Positions 47,996 through 57,462 of a stretch of DNA of 64,000 bases are shown here, in pieces. Under the pieces are notes generated by a model that saw only the letters and a list, made by a program, of their open reading frames with translations, made no database searches and had not been told where the DNA came from. The stretch is taken from the NCBI RefSeq assembly GCF_002285905.1, contig NZ_CP016305.1:1-64000 (forward strand), given 5' to 3'. Source of the stretch: Rickettsia sp. MEAM1 (Bemisia tabaci). GTDB lineage: Bacteria; Pseudomonadota; Alphaproteobacteria; Rickettsiales; Rickettsiaceae. Position 1 is the stretch's first letter. Every line of letters begins with the position of its first letter. A program made the translations under genes and the position numbers.

Positions 47996-49243
47996 CTAAG
48001 ACTTTTTTAGCAACTCAATTGTTTTCGAAAAGTCCAAAATATACTCTTCTTGCTTTTCTAAATCTTTGATTTTGAGTTTGTTATTTGCTTGTTCTTCGTC
48101 ACCGATAAAGACAATAAATTTGGCATTATCATTCAAGGCTCTTTGCATTCTTTTTACCATTTTACCGCTTATTTCTATCAACGCAGGTATGTTATGTAAG
48201 CGTAATTGATCGGCTATTTTTAAAGAATGCGGAATATTATTCTCGCCTATTGGCAATATAAATATCGGAGTTACTGAATCTATATTATATTCTCGCATCA
48301 AGGCTATTCGCTCAATTCCTGCTGCAAAACCTATCGCTGGCACTTCATCGTTATTGCCCATAATGCGACTAAGCCTATCATAACGCCCGCCAGCAAGAAT
48401 AGTGGATTGACTTCCTAGCTTTGTAGTCGTAAATTCAAAAGCAGTATGGCAGTAATAATCAAGTCCTCTAACCAGACGTACATTTATGGTGTATTTCACG
48501 CCTAAAATATCAAGATATTTCAATAACTCTTCGAAATATTCTTTTGACTCATCAGTATAATACTCTGATAAAATAGGGGCATTTGCTACTATTTTTTGAT
48601 CAACTTCACTTTTAGAATCAAGAATCCGCATCGGGTTTTTAGTTAGCCTTATTTTGCTATCTTCTGATAATTCATCCTTAAAGTCATTTAGATATTCTAC
48701 TAATTTTTGCTGATAAGTAGCACGTGACTGACTGCAACCAAGAGAGTTTAGCTCTAAAGTAGTATCGGTTAAAACCTCTAAACTTTCAAGTATATCTACT
48801 GCTAGTTTTAAGGTTTCAGCATCGGAAATAGCTCCTTTAGCCCCTAAATATTCATAATTTAGCTGGTGGAATTGTCTTTGACGCCCTGCTTGCGGTCTAT
48901 CATAACGAAAAACAGGACCAGTAGAAAATAATTTGAGAGGTAGTTTATGCTGCAAGCCGTTTGAGATAAAAGCTCTTACAATCCCTGCTGTAAATTCAGG
49001 ACGCAGAGCTACCGATTCGTCACTTTTATCTAAAAAGCTGTAGATTTCTTTACTAATTACGTCAGAGCTTTCACCCATTGAGCGATTAAAGACTTTGGTA
49101 TATTCGAGTATTGGCGTACTCATTTGCTTATAGCCATATAATTCCCCAACCTCTTTTGCTTTTTTGATTATATAGTCATGAACTTTATAATCATCCGGCA
49201 AAAGATCTTTCATTCCTCGAAGTGTTTGGAGTTTATCAGTCAT
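47996..49243 (-). CDS. hisS: Histidyl-tRNA synthetase
   Basis: HisRS charges tRNA-His. The 415-residue class II enzyme shows motif 1 ([21 protein letters not shown]), motif 2 ([23 protein letters not shown]) and the histidine-binding [15 protein letters not shown] and AGGRYDRL. The anticodon-binding domain follows. It is full length. Upstream, an IS200-like element lies 46 bp before the start inside a palindromic repeat. Confidence 0.96.
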   Translation of the reverse strand: MTDKLQTLRGMKDLLPDDYKVHDYIIKKAKEVGELYGYKQMSTPILEYTKVFNRSMGESSDVISKEIYSFLDKSDESVALRPEFTAGIVRAFISNGLQHKLPLKLFSTGPVFRYDRPQAGRQRQFHQLNYEYLGAKGAISDAETLKLAVDILESLEVLTDTTLELNSLGCSQSRATYQQKLVEYLNDFKDELSEDSKIRLTKNPMRILDSKSEVDQKIVANAPILSEYYTDESKEYFEELLKYLDILGVKYTINVRLVRGLDYYCHTAFEFTTTKLGSQSTILAGGRYDRLSRIMGNNDEVPAIGFAAGIERIALMREYNIDSVTPIFILPIGENNIPHSLKIADQLRLHNIPALIEISGKMVKRMQRALNDNAKFIVFIGDEEQANNKLKIKDLEKQEEYILDFSKTIELLKKS

Positions 49244-49289
49244 TATACTAGTTTTGTTTTTTTGGTTTTGATGTCATTGCGAGGAAAAA

Positions 49290-49850
49290 CTAAACAACCC
49301 TCAGCTATAAGCTGAGGGGTTATAAAGTGGAATCGATTAGAAATCGATCATCATTCACAGGTTCACCTTCCTGTTCATCAATATAGTGCTGTATCATTTC
49401 ATCAGTTATATTACCTGAACTGACTGCCATATAGCCCCTAGCCCACAAATGATTGCCCCAAAATTGTTTTCGTAAATGAGTAAATTCTTGCAATAAAATT
49501 CTTGAGCTAATGCCTTTTAAATACTGTACTAACTTGCTAAGAGATATTTGCGGCTTATATGAGATAAACATATGTACGTGATCACATGATATTTTCCCTG
49601 AAATTATATGTACTTCATGTTCCATACAAATCTGCCTCAGTAAATCTCTAGTCCTTTCCGATACTTTGCCTATCAATATTCTCTTCCTATATTTTGGTAT
49701 CCATATAAGATGCACTTTTAAATCATACTGACTATGACTATTCTTTCTATAACTTCTCATATTTCTTGATATAAATTCATTGCTAAAGCAATTTCATTAT
49801 ATCTTCCCTTCGCCTAAAGGCGAGGGATTTTTGATCCCCGAAGGGGGACA
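49290..49850 (-). mobile_element. IS200-like element, copy G
   Basis: Complete 561-bp copy inserted within a palindromic repeat, again next to TTAA on its tnpA side. Confidence 0.95.
49320..49760 (-). CDS. tnpA: IS200-like TnpA transposase (Y1 HUH)
   Basis: Intact 146-residue TnpA of the main group. Confidence 0.95.
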   Translation of the reverse strand: MRSYRKNSHSQYDLKVHLIWIPKYRKRILIGKVSERTRDLLRQICMEHEVHIISGKISCDHVHMFISYKPQISLSKLVQYLKGISSRILLQEFTHLRKQFWGNHLWARGYMAVSSGNITDEMIQHYIDEQEGEPVNDDRFLIDSTL

Positions 49851-49949
49851 TTAAAAATTTTGACGAAGCAATCTCAGGAATTTTCGTATTATTTCATGAG
49901 ATTGCCACGTCGGTTATTAAAATAACCTCCTCGCAATGACGGACATTAA

Positions 49950-51344
49950 CTATATTTCTTTTTTCATAAAAAATGATCTTACAATATATAAAACAAATAT
50001 CGTAACAAACCAAATTAATAAAGCACGTCCTGCAGTATGTAAATTAAATTCACCATCAAATACTTGAATAAATAACAAATATACACATGCACATATAATA
50101 AAAGGAGCAATAATATATACCAAAGGACATTTAAAAGCTCTTTGAGCATTCGGTAGTCTTGTTCTAAACAACAACACTATTGTTGCAACAGTTATGTAGT
50201 CAATAATTGCTCCCATCGAAGTTAATTGGGTCAATAATTCCGTTGAACAAAATCCTCCAAGAATAGCAGCTAAAGATGCAAATATTATAATTGTAATGTA
50301 TGGGCTATCGTACTTAGGATGTAATTTTGCAAAGCTTTTTGGTAGTAACCCATCACGTGCGATAGCGTAAAAAATACGTGAAGTACCATAAATATTCATC
50401 ATTAACACCGTCATCATACCGCAAACTGCACCGGTTGCAACGATAGCTAAGCCGATTTTACTGTTGTTGATAGTTAAAGCATAAGCAAGCGGTTGATCGT
50501 TATTTAACTGATCAAAAGGTGCAATACCCGTAACAAGACCTGCCATTGCTACATATACTATAGTAGTTAAAACGAGCGAGCCGATAATACCGATCATTAT
50601 ATCACGCTTTGGGTTTTTACACTCTTCGGCAGCAGTTGCAATTGTTCCAAATCCTGTAAAGGCTAAGAATAGAATAGATGCACCAACTAAGACGTTACTA
50701 AAACCAAACGGCATAAAATTGCTCCAATTAGTTGCATCAAAATGTGGAGCAGCAGCAATTATAAAGACGAATATCGCCGCCATTTTAATAAATACTAAAA
50801 TAGCATTTAATTTTTTACTGTCTTTAGTACCTAAAAATAAAATAAACCCAATAAATACCGAAATTAAGAATGCAGGTAAATTTACTATACCGCCATTTGT
50901 CGGCACTGTGGTTAAAGCTTTCGGCAACTCAATTCCACCAGCTGCGAGTATCCCTTGTACGTAACCAGACCAACCGGCAGCAACTATTCCTGAAGCAACT
51001 CCTAACTCTAATATTATAACGCTACCAATCATCCAAGCAAATACCTCACCGAATGCAACATAGGAATAAGTATAAATACTACCGGATGTCGGAAGCATTG
51101 CCGCAAGCTCAGTGTAAACAAAGGCTACAAAAATACAGGTAATACCCGCAATCGCATAAGATATCATAACAGCAGGACCTGCATATTTAGCGGCTATTAT
51201 GCCGGTAACAACGAACACGCCAGTACCAATCATAGCACCAAGTCCAAGTAATATTAAATCAAATGCTCCAAGAGTCTTACTAAGACCGCTCGAGCTACCT
51301 ATTTCCTTTACTGATTCAAAACTTTTCTTTCTTAAAAAACTCAT
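49950..51344 (-). CDS. APC-family amino acid permease
   Basis: The 464-residue inner-membrane transporter has about 12 hydrophobic helices. It carries the APC signature GLGAMIGTGVFVVTGIIAA (about 34-52) in helix 1 and the FVYTELAAMLPTSGSIYTYSYVAFGE region of cationic amino-acid transporter-like members. It probably imports amino acids from the host cytosol; the exact substrate cannot be read from sequence. RPE-type repeats lie on both sides. Confidence 0.9.
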   Translation of the reverse strand: MSFLRKKSFESVKEIGSSSGLSKTLGAFDLILLGLGAMIGTGVFVVTGIIAAKYAGPAVMISYAIAGITCIFVAFVYTELAAMLPTSGSIYTYSYVAFGEVFAWMIGSVIILELGVASGIVAAGWSGYVQGILAAGGIELPKALTTVPTNGGIVNLPAFLISVFIGFILFLGTKDSKKLNAILVFIKMAAIFVFIIAAAPHFDATNWSNFMPFGFSNVLVGASILFLAFTGFGTIATAAEECKNPKRDIMIGIIGSLVLTTIVYVAMAGLVTGIAPFDQLNNDQPLAYALTINNSKIGLAIVATGAVCGMMTVLMMNIYGTSRIFYAIARDGLLPKSFAKLHPKYDSPYITIIIFASLAAILGGFCSTELLTQLTSMGAIIDYITVATIVLLFRTRLPNAQRAFKCPLVYIIAPFIICACVYLLFIQVFDGEFNLHTAGRALLIWFVTIFVLYIVRSFFMKKEI

Positions 51345-51448
51345 TAGTTTCTCCTGTTTTTAGTGAGCTTATTTTTTTATGAATTATGTGTCATACTTAA
51401 TGTCACCCCGTGGCGGCATTGTTGCGAGGATCGAACAACACCCTCGGT

Positions 51449-51547
51449 GTCATACCGTGGCTTGACCACGGTATCCAAAAAAACAACTAAAAATATCAAT
51501 ATTATTGATATTTTTTACTGGATCCTGTGGACAAGCCACGGGATGAC
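51449..51547. repeat. Palindromic repeat forming the 3' end of mnmA
   Basis: A 99-bp inverted repeat runs from GTCATACCGTGGCTTGACCACGG to AAGCCACGGGATGAC. It supplies the last 32 codons and the stop of mnmA. Confidence 0.85.
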
Positions 51548-52643
51548 AATTTATATCCCTAGTAATCCAGCCGCCGCCAAGTACTCTTGTGCCGTCATAA
51601 ATAACGCATGCTTGTCCAGGGGCAACAGCCTTTTCTTCAGACAAAAACTTTACTTTCATTCTGTCACCCTCAAGCTTACTTATTTCAGCTAAACGAGGGG
51701 GTCTTGTTGAGCGGACTTTAACGCTTACTTCCAGCTTCTCGCCATCTTTTAGGCTACCGGCTAGCCAATTCACGTCTTTAATTACGAATTCCTGCACGTT
51801 TAACGCAGATTCTGGACCTACATATACTATATTACTATTAGGATCAATCTTTATCACATATAAAGGCTCGTGGTAAGATATCCCAAGACCACGACGTTGT
51901 CCTATAGTATAGTTAATTATGCCGCTATGAGTTCCTAACTCAAAACCATTTATATGCAGAATCTTACCGCTTTCGCTTGCGTTAGGACGTATCTTATTTA
52001 TTACGTTCTTATAATTCCCATCAGGTACAAAGCAAATATCTTGACTATCAGGCTTATCTGCCACCTCAAGCCCAAATTTACTAGCAAGTTTTCTTGTTTC
52101 GTCTTTAGTAAGGTCTCCAAGCGGGAAATCTAAATATTCAAGCTGCTCTTTGGTAGTTGCAAATAAAAAATAACTTTGATCTTTTAAAGGGTCAAGTCCC
52201 ATATGAAGTTCTGGACCATTATCACCATTTATTTTTCGTACGTAATGACCTGTAACAAGTTTATCAGCTCCAAGTTCTTTAGCAGTTTTGATTAAGTCCC
52301 TGAATTTTACTGATTTATTACATTGTGCGCATGGCAGAGGCGTCTCACCTCGCAGATAGCTATCAACAAAATTATCTATTACCGATTCTTTAAATTTACT
52401 TTCATAATCAAGCACATAATGAGGCATACCAAGCTTATTTGCGACCATTTTAGCATCATAAATATCCTGACCTGCACAACAAGCATTTTTTTTGCCCACA
52501 GCCATACCATGATCGTATAATTGCAGGGTAATACCTATTACATTATAGCCTTGTTCGCACAATATCCCAGCAACCACTGAACTATCAACGCCGCCAGACA
52601 TCGCAACGACTAAAGTAGACTGTCTATCGTTTAAGTTAATCAT
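51450..52643 (-). CDS. mnmA: tRNA-specific 2-thiouridylase MnmA, C-terminus extended by a repeat
   Basis: MnmA inserts sulphur at U34 of tRNA Lys, Glu and Gln. The 397-residue protein shows the PP-loop AMSGGVDSSVVAGIL (about 14-28), the catalytic cysteines in TPLPCAQCNKSVKF and the SQDICFVPDG region. The native part ends near GGWITRDI. The final residues NCHPVACPQDPVKNINN onward translate a palindromic repeat, which also provides the stop. The catalytic core is complete, so function is probably retained. Confidence 0.94.
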   Translation of the reverse strand: MINLNDRQSTLVVAMSGGVDSSVVAGILCEQGYNVIGITLQLYDHGMAVGKKNACCAGQDIYDAKMVANKLGMPHYVLDYESKFKESVIDNFVDSYLRGETPLPCAQCNKSVKFRDLIKTAKELGADKLVTGHYVRKINGDNGPELHMGLDPLKDQSYFLFATTKEQLEYLDFPLGDLTKDETRKLASKFGLEVADKPDSQDICFVPDGNYKNVINKIRPNASESGKILHINGFELGTHSGIINYTIGQRRGLGISYHEPLYVIKIDPNSNIVYVGPESALNVQEFVIKDVNWLAGSLKDGEKLEVSVKVRSTRPPRLAEISKLEGDRMKVKFLSEEKAVAPGQACVIYDGTRVLGGGWITRDINCHPVACPQDPVKNINNIDIFSCFFGYRGQATV

Positions 52644-52810
52644 AAGAACTTCTAAACAAACAGCAAATTATACTAGATTTACGATAAATTACAACCAATT
52701 ATTTATGAAAAATTTAAATTTTAATGTTATTTCTTCTATAGTAAATAAATAGTTGATATTATGACTATAATATATTACCATGGTTACATTTAATATGATT
52801 ATATATCTAT

Positions 52811-53068
52811 ATGAAAAATAATAATGTCCAAATATCTGCTAGTGAGTTTAAAAAACACTTTTTAAACTTAGTTGACCAAGTAAAAAATAAACATGACTCT
52901 TTCATTATAACAAAAAGAAAATTACCAATAGCTAAGGTAGTGCCTTTACAAGACAGTAATAAAGATAATAAAAAAAGTTATTTTGGTTTTTTAAAAGGAA
53001 CAGTTAAAATAAATGATGATATAGTAAATTGTTCTTTTGAATCTGATTGGGAAGTAAATAATGACTAG
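52811..53068 (+). CDS. Phd/YefM-type antitoxin
   Basis: The 85-residue protein fits the prevent-host-death family: an N-terminal fold (VQISASEFKKHFLNLVDQVKN, SFIITKRKLPIAKVVPL) that binds DNA, and an acidic toxin-binding tail. It overlaps the toxin gene by 8 bases, typical of a co-translated module. It probably represses its own operon. Confidence 0.85.
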   Translation: MKNNNVQISASEFKKHFLNLVDQVKNKHDSFIITKRKLPIAKVVPLQDSNKDNKKSYFGFLKGTVKINDDIVNCSFESDWEVNND

Positions 53069-53489
53069 CATAAATAACTTTGAAAGCCTAATTTTAGATA
53101 CTCATATTTTAATTTGGTATGTGGAAGGAATAAAGTTATCTGAATCTCAAATAAAGTTAATAGATAAAGCAAGAGAAGAAAATATCCTGTATATCTCTGC
53201 TATATCTATTTGGGAAATAACAATGCTTGAAAATAAAGGTAAGATTGCACTTTCAGTTAGCCTAGATGAGTGGATAAATAAATTATTATCTATGCCAGGT
53301 TTGCATTTAATTGATCTCTCAGTCTCGATTTTAATGCAAAGTTGCCTTTTGCCTCATTATGACCATAAAGATCCAGCTGATAGATTTATTATATCGTCTA
53401 GCAGAACTAGTAATTCACATTTACTAACATTCGATCAAAAAATTATAGAATATGCTAATTTAGGTTACCTGAAAATAATACGAGATTAA
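53061..53489 (+). CDS. PIN-domain toxin (VapC-like)
   Basis: The 142-residue PIN-domain ribonuclease has acidic residues in LILDTHILIWYV, ISIWEITML, DHKDPADRFI and LLTFDQKII. With the overlapping antitoxin this is the only complete type II module in the window. Toxins of this family cleave tRNA or other RNA; the target here is unknown. Confidence 0.87.
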   Translation: MTSINNFESLILDTHILIWYVEGIKLSESQIKLIDKAREENILYISAISIWEITMLENKGKIALSVSLDEWINKLLSMPGLHLIDLSVSILMQSCLLPHYDHKDPADRFIISSSRTSNSHLLTFDQKIIEYANLGYLKIIRD

Positions 53490-53517
53490 ATTTATAATCA
53501 AATTAAAAGCTAATAAT

Positions 53518-54516
53518 ATGTCGTTGCAATATAAAAAACCTCTTAAAACTTTATGCAAAATAGTTACTGCATTAATATTTATTTATTTGGTGCTGGTTAT
53601 TTTAGAATATGCCCGCCAAGGTTTTATAAATGATTTATCGATGCAGAAAGTAGATTTATCAGTTCAAAACTCAATTAAAGAACCTATTTATCTAGTTTCT
53701 TATGCTGATGGTGCAGAACATATTTATCGTAATCAGAATGCGACAAGTCATTATGCGATCAATAAAGGTATAGATTTTATACTTAATTATAAGAAAAAAC
53801 ATATTGATCAAACATTTATTGAAAAACATCAAGAAATTTTTAATGAAAAAGCAGGAGCGGGTCTATGGTTATGGAAGCCCTATATTATACTTGAAACAAT
53901 GAAAAATGCTCCGGAGGGAGCTATTATAGTATATTTAGATTCAGCTTTTATTATCAAACAACATATTAGCAATCTGACTAATCTGTTAGGCAATAATGAT
54001 GTATTACTGGTACATGATCGTGATCGTAAAAACGGCAGTTTTGTAAAAGGCGAAAGCTTTGCCTTGATGAATTGCCTTAATGAAGAATGTAGAAATGATG
54101 ATCATATTTGGAGTGCTGTTATTGTAGTACGGAATACTAAACTTGCCCGCTCTTTTATTGAAAAATGGCTAAAAAGTTGTGAGGATATTAGAATCCTTTC
54201 AGGTAAAGATTATAATATTCATCCTAATTATGACGAATATAAATGGCATCACTCAGACCAGTCAGTGCTTAGCCTTATATATCACCAAAACCCACAATCG
54301 GTTAAAGTAATAGAATATGAAGAGACCATGCCCTTTTTAAGTTGGTTTCATCGTAAGAATTCAAATAGTTCGCCGTTAAAAGCTTGGTATAGCATATATG
54401 GTATAGATCCAGTAATTAACTTTAATACTAATGGTAAAGCATTGCCATCTACAGCTCTTATAAATACTTTGCCAATAGTTAAATTACGTAAATGGATTAT
54501 TGAATATAATCTTTAA
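53518..54516 (+). CDS. Membrane-anchored glycosyltransferase-like protein
   Basis: The 332-residue protein has one N-terminal transmembrane helix (about 12-28, KIVTALIFIYLVLVILE). The soluble part includes GAGLWLWKPYIILETMKNAPEG and IIVYLDSAFIIKQH, which recall capsule- or LPS-type transferases where WLWKP and YLDS-type motifs mark the nucleotide-sugar site. WSAVIVVRNTKLARSFIEKWL and HHSDQSVLSLI fit the same fold. This is a family-level guess; no donor or acceptor can be assigned. It follows the TA module by 28 bp. Confidence 0.6.
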   Translation: MSLQYKKPLKTLCKIVTALIFIYLVLVILEYARQGFINDLSMQKVDLSVQNSIKEPIYLVSYADGAEHIYRNQNATSHYAINKGIDFILNYKKKHIDQTFIEKHQEIFNEKAGAGLWLWKPYIILETMKNAPEGAIIVYLDSAFIIKQHISNLTNLLGNNDVLLVHDRDRKNGSFVKGESFALMNCLNEECRNDDHIWSAVIVVRNTKLARSFIEKWLKSCEDIRILSGKDYNIHPNYDEYKWHHSDQSVLSLIYHQNPQSVKVIEYEETMPFLSWFHRKNSNSSPLKAWYSIYGIDPVINFNTNGKALPSTALINTLPIVKLRKWIIEYNL

Positions 54517-54523
54517 ACTTTGA

Positions 54524-54664
54524 TGTCATTTCTGAATAAGCATTGCCTGCATGGATCATTTTCCTCTGTCACCCCGTGGCTTGTACCTACGGGGTCCAGC
54601 TAAAAAATACTAATATTATTAGTATTTATTGTTTTTCTGGATTCCCGCCTCCGCGGGAATGACA
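54524..54664. repeat. Palindromic repeats reaching into the AbrB-type gene
   Basis: RPE-type DNA with GTCACCCCGTGGC, an AATACTAATATTATTAGTATT hairpin and a right arm CCGCCTCCGCGGGAATGAC. Its right end supplies the last 15 codons of the AbrB-type gene. Confidence 0.75.
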
Positions 54665-54897
54665 TCAGAATCATACTTTCTCATAAGCTTTAATTCTTTA
54701 TTTAGATCAATATTTTTATACTTATCTAATATATTTCGGGCTTTTTCTATATTTGAATGAAAAGTTGATACTATTAATTCTGAATCATTATATTTTATTG
54801 TTACCTCATCACCTGTTTTGAGTTTTAACTTTTTCCTAACTTTTATAGGAATTGCAAGTCTAACATTATTATCAATATAACTTTTCTGTACTATCAT
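54619..54897 (-). CDS. AbrB/SpoVT-fold antitoxin-like protein, tail from a repeat
   Basis: The 92-residue protein begins with a swapped-hairpin AbrB domain (VRLAIPIKVRKKLKLKTGDEVTIKYND, about 12-38), the DNA-binding part of VapB/MazE antitoxins. The last residues SDVIPAEAGIQKNNKY are translated from an RPE. No toxin gene is next to it, so any partner has been lost or replaced. It may act as an orphan regulator. Confidence 0.7.
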   Translation of the reverse strand: MIVQKSYIDNNVRLAIPIKVRKKLKLKTGDEVTIKYNDSELIVSTFHSNIEKARNILDKYKNIDLNKELKLMRKYDSDVIPAEAGIQKNNKY

Positions 54898-54976
54898 AAA
54901 AATAATTGTTTTCTTAGATTTTACTGTTTTTAATAGAATTAATCAATTAATTAAAATCTTATGTTTTGATAATTCC

Positions 54977-55519
54977 TTATTTTTTCACATCTCGTACTTT
55001 GAAAAAACTATAAGATAAGGTAAGTACTTTTACATCTCTCATTTCAGGATCGTTTTCGAAATCCTTATCTATATAAAACATGACTGGCATTAAAACTTTC
55101 TCACTGGCTTTTAATAATTGTTCTTCGAAACAAAAACAATGAATCTTTACAAAATACTTACCTGCTTTATTAGGAGTAACGTTATAAATTGAAGTTCCTA
55201 TAATATCGTTATTACTTAAATTTTCCGTTTCATAAAAAACTAGAGTATTTTGTCCTGGAACAATCTGAACTCGCTGCTGCCTTGGAATAAAACGCCAAGG
55301 TAAATTTTTATCGACATTAGCATCAAACTCAATAATTATAGGTCTAGTTCCTTTGACTTTAGAATATATATTTGTCGTTTCTCTGCTAATCGTGCCACCA
55401 TATCCCGTAACTTTACAAAATAAGTTATAAAGCGGTACGGCAGCAAAGCTAAGTAGCACCATGCTAACTATTAGTCCTAGCAAGGAAAACGCTAAACTTT
55501 TATTAGATTTTTTAGACAT
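54977..55519 (-). CDS. ctaG: Cytochrome c oxidase assembly protein CtaG (Cox11)
   Basis: CtaG delivers copper to the CuB site of cytochrome oxidase subunit I. The 180-residue protein has one N-terminal membrane helix (about 9-30), the [14 protein letters not shown] motif and the copper-binding CFCFEEQ motif in [11 protein letters not shown]. The periplasmic immunoglobulin-like domain is complete. No other oxidase gene is nearby. It is divergent from rpoH. Confidence 0.95.
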   Translation of the reverse strand: MSKKSNKSLAFSLLGLIVSMVLLSFAAVPLYNLFCKVTGYGGTISRETTNIYSKVKGTRPIIIEFDANVDKNLPWRFIPRQQRVQIVPGQNTLVFYETENLSNNDIIGTSIYNVTPNKAGKYFVKIHCFCFEEQLLKASEKVLMPVMFYIDKDFENDPEMRDVKVLTLSYSFFKVRDVKK

Positions 55520-55609
55520 TATTTGATTTTATTTAAAAATACTCTAGAAATAGTTTATTTTAGAACATATATATGATATTATAAAGAAAATTAATTGGTA
55601 AGGTTAGTA

Positions 55610-56494
55610 ATGACTAGTAATATTAATGCATTAGCAATCTCTAGTGAATCAGGCTTTTATAGCTACTTACAGAAAATTAACAAAATTCCTTCACTAACGC
55701 AAGAAGAAGAGTTTTTGCTGGCTAAATCTTACTTAGAACAGAATGATCTGCAAGCGGCACATAAGCTAGTAACTAGCCATCTTAAGTTAGTTGCAAAAAT
55801 TGCAACTGGTTATAGAACTTATGGTCTTCCTGTTACCGAATTAGTATCGGAAGGTAATATAGGTTTAATGCAAGCAGTGAAAAAATTCAATCCTGAGCTT
55901 GGTTTTCGCTTGTCAACTTATGCTATGTGGTGGATTAAAGCTGCTATTCAAGAATATATATTAAAATCTTGGTCATTAGTAAAGATGGGTACGACTGCTG
56001 CACAGAAAAAATTATTTTTCAGCCTTAGTAAAATTAAAAATAAAATCACTAATTTATATTCAAGAGCTATTACAAGCGATGATTTTGTCCAAATCGCTGA
56101 TGAATTAGGCGTTTCAGTTAGTGAAGTTTCTGATATGAATATCAGGCTTTCCAGTTCTGATTTATCGTTAAATAATACTATAAATAATGATGATGCAAGT
56201 TCAGGTGAGTTGATAGAATTACTGCCTGAAACACGCCCAAGCCCTGAAGCTATAGCCATTAGTAAAGAAGATATGACTCATAAGAGAGCTTTATTATCTA
56301 GTGCTATGAAAGTTTTAAACGCCAGAGAATTACGTATTTTAACGGAGCGTAAATTGCAAGATACCCCTAAAACCCTCGATGTTTTAAGTAGTGAATATAA
56401 TATTTCTAAAGAACGTATTAGACAAATAGAAAACACCGCTTTTGAGAAGATAAAGAAATTTATTTTGAGTAGTGATGCTATTAAAGCTAATTAG
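55610..56494 (+). CDS. rpoH: RNA polymerase sigma-32 factor RpoH
   Basis: RpoH directs transcription of heat-shock genes. The 294-residue start at 55610 (MTSNINALAISSESGFYSYL) is chosen because AAGG lies about 8 bases upstream; the TTG start at 55595 is less likely. Region 2 is clear (VSEGNIGLMQAVKKFNPELGFRLSTYAMWWIKAAIQEYIL), followed by the RpoH box (LVKMGTTAAQKKLFFSL) and region 4 with the HTH (LSSEYNISKERIRQIENTAFEKIKK). Confidence 0.96.
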   Translation: MTSNINALAISSESGFYSYLQKINKIPSLTQEEEFLLAKSYLEQNDLQAAHKLVTSHLKLVAKIATGYRTYGLPVTELVSEGNIGLMQAVKKFNPELGFRLSTYAMWWIKAAIQEYILKSWSLVKMGTTAAQKKLFFSLSKIKNKITNLYSRAITSDDFVQIADELGVSVSEVSDMNIRLSSSDLSLNNTINNDDASSGELIELLPETRPSPEAIAISKEDMTHKRALLSSAMKVLNARELRILTERKLQDTPKTLDVLSSEYNISKERIRQIENTAFEKIKKFILSSDAIKAN

Positions 56495-56514
56495 ATTTTT
56501 ACTAGGAAAACATA

Positions 56515-56757
56515 ATGGAAGTATTTAATACAAGTGAAGCAAAAAATAAACTTTATGAGCTTATGAATTATGTTTCCGAAGTACATAAACCTATTTATAT
56601 TAAAGGTAAGAAAAGCAAGGTAGTATTAATTTCAGAAGAAGATTATCGTAATATGGAAGAAACTTTATATTTACTATCTATTCCAAATATGCATAAGTCT
56701 ATAATTGAAGGACGAAAAGAACCAATAGAAAAGTGTAGCCATAAACTAGATTGGTAA
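56515..56757 (+). CDS. YefM-type antitoxin
   Basis: The 80-residue protein starts MEVFNTSEAKNKLYELMNYV and contains ISEEDYRNMEETLYLLSIPNMHKSI, very close to known YefM antitoxins. Its toxin partner just downstream is truncated, so it is now an orphan. Confidence 0.88.
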   Translation: MEVFNTSEAKNKLYELMNYVSEVHKPIYIKGKKSKVVLISEEDYRNMEETLYLLSIPNMHKSIIEGRKEPIEKCSHKLDW

Positions 56758-56767
56758 TTTTTTATAA

Positions 56768-56908
56768 ATGTATATAATTCGTTACACTAAACAAGCACAA
56801 AAAGATGCTAAAAAAATAGCACGAGCTGGTTTAAATATGTTCGTCATTGCGAGGAAATTACGAAGTAATTGTACGTACGCAATCCAGTTAAAAAATGCTA
56901 ATTTTTAG
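56768..56908 (+). pseudogene. YoeB/RelE-type toxin, cut off by a palindromic repeat
   Basis: The first 22 residues, MYIIRYTKQAQKDAKKIARA then GL, match the N-terminus of YoeB/RelE ribosome-dependent RNases. After that the frame enters a palindromic repeat (GTCATTGCGAGGAAATTACG) and stops at 56908. The catalytic C-terminal part is missing, so it should be inactive. Confidence 0.78.
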
Positions 56909-56967
56909 CATTTTTTTATTAGTATTTTTCTATCTCTACACTCCTTTTTGCTTACAATGACATTATT

Positions 56968-57402
56968 ATGAAATAACCAGTAGTATACATTATTACTAAC
57001 AAAAGAAATGGTACTCTGTATGTTGGAGTAACTTCTAATCTTACTAAACGTATATATGAGCATAAAAATGAACTTTTAAAAGGATTCTCTAAAAAGTATG
57101 ATTGTAAAATGCTGGTGTTTTATGAGTTACATGACACTATGATATCAGCAATCACAAGAGAAAAGCAAATATACTACTAATAAATGAAGAGTTGGATAGA
57201 CGAAGTTTAATTTGGAAAAGAGCAAGGAGTCCATAAGACGAGGAGCGGAGCGTATACTTAATACGTGAGCGCCACAGTACTTATAGGACGACATAGCCAA
57301 TTTTTCAAATTAAACAAGTATAAAGGCAGTTCAAGAAAAAGAAAGTTGGAATTTATTGAAGAAATAAATCAAGAATGGATAGATTTATATGAAGAGATTA
57401 TT
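56968..57402 (+). pseudogene. GIY-YIG nuclease-family protein, nonsense codon and repeat insertion
   Basis: The sequence VVYIITNKRNGTLYVGVTSN then LTKRIYEHKNELLKGFSKKY is the small UPF0213-type GIY-YIG domain. Codon 3 is TAA (56974-56976), one change from CAA in a normal MKQPVVYIIT start. After REKQIYY a 131-bp palindromic repeat is inserted. The end of the gene resumes as SRKRKLEFIEEINQEWIDLY. No product is expected. Confidence 0.78.
57192..57322. repeat. 131-bp palindromic repeat, second copy
   Basis: Same element as 40281-40411, with matching ends (GGATAGACGAAGTTTAATTTGG and CAAATTAAACAAGTATA) and centre. Here it interrupts a GIY-YIG gene, showing that the element moves or has moved. Confidence 0.82.
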
Positions 57403-57462
57403 TATACTTCCTTGCTTCGTCAATTACTGACATAATTTCCTCGCAATGACGGTGTAAGTATT

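Larger units (their letters stand above)
49273..49940. repeat. Palindromic repeat split by an IS200-like element
   Basis: The left piece 49273-49289 (GTCATTGCGAGGAAAAA) and right piece 49851-49940 (ending CTCCTCGCAATGAC) form one repeat of about 107 bp once the 561-bp IS is removed. The inner CAATCTCA/TGAGATTG pair is intact. The repeat was therefore present before the IS inserted. Confidence 0.85.
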
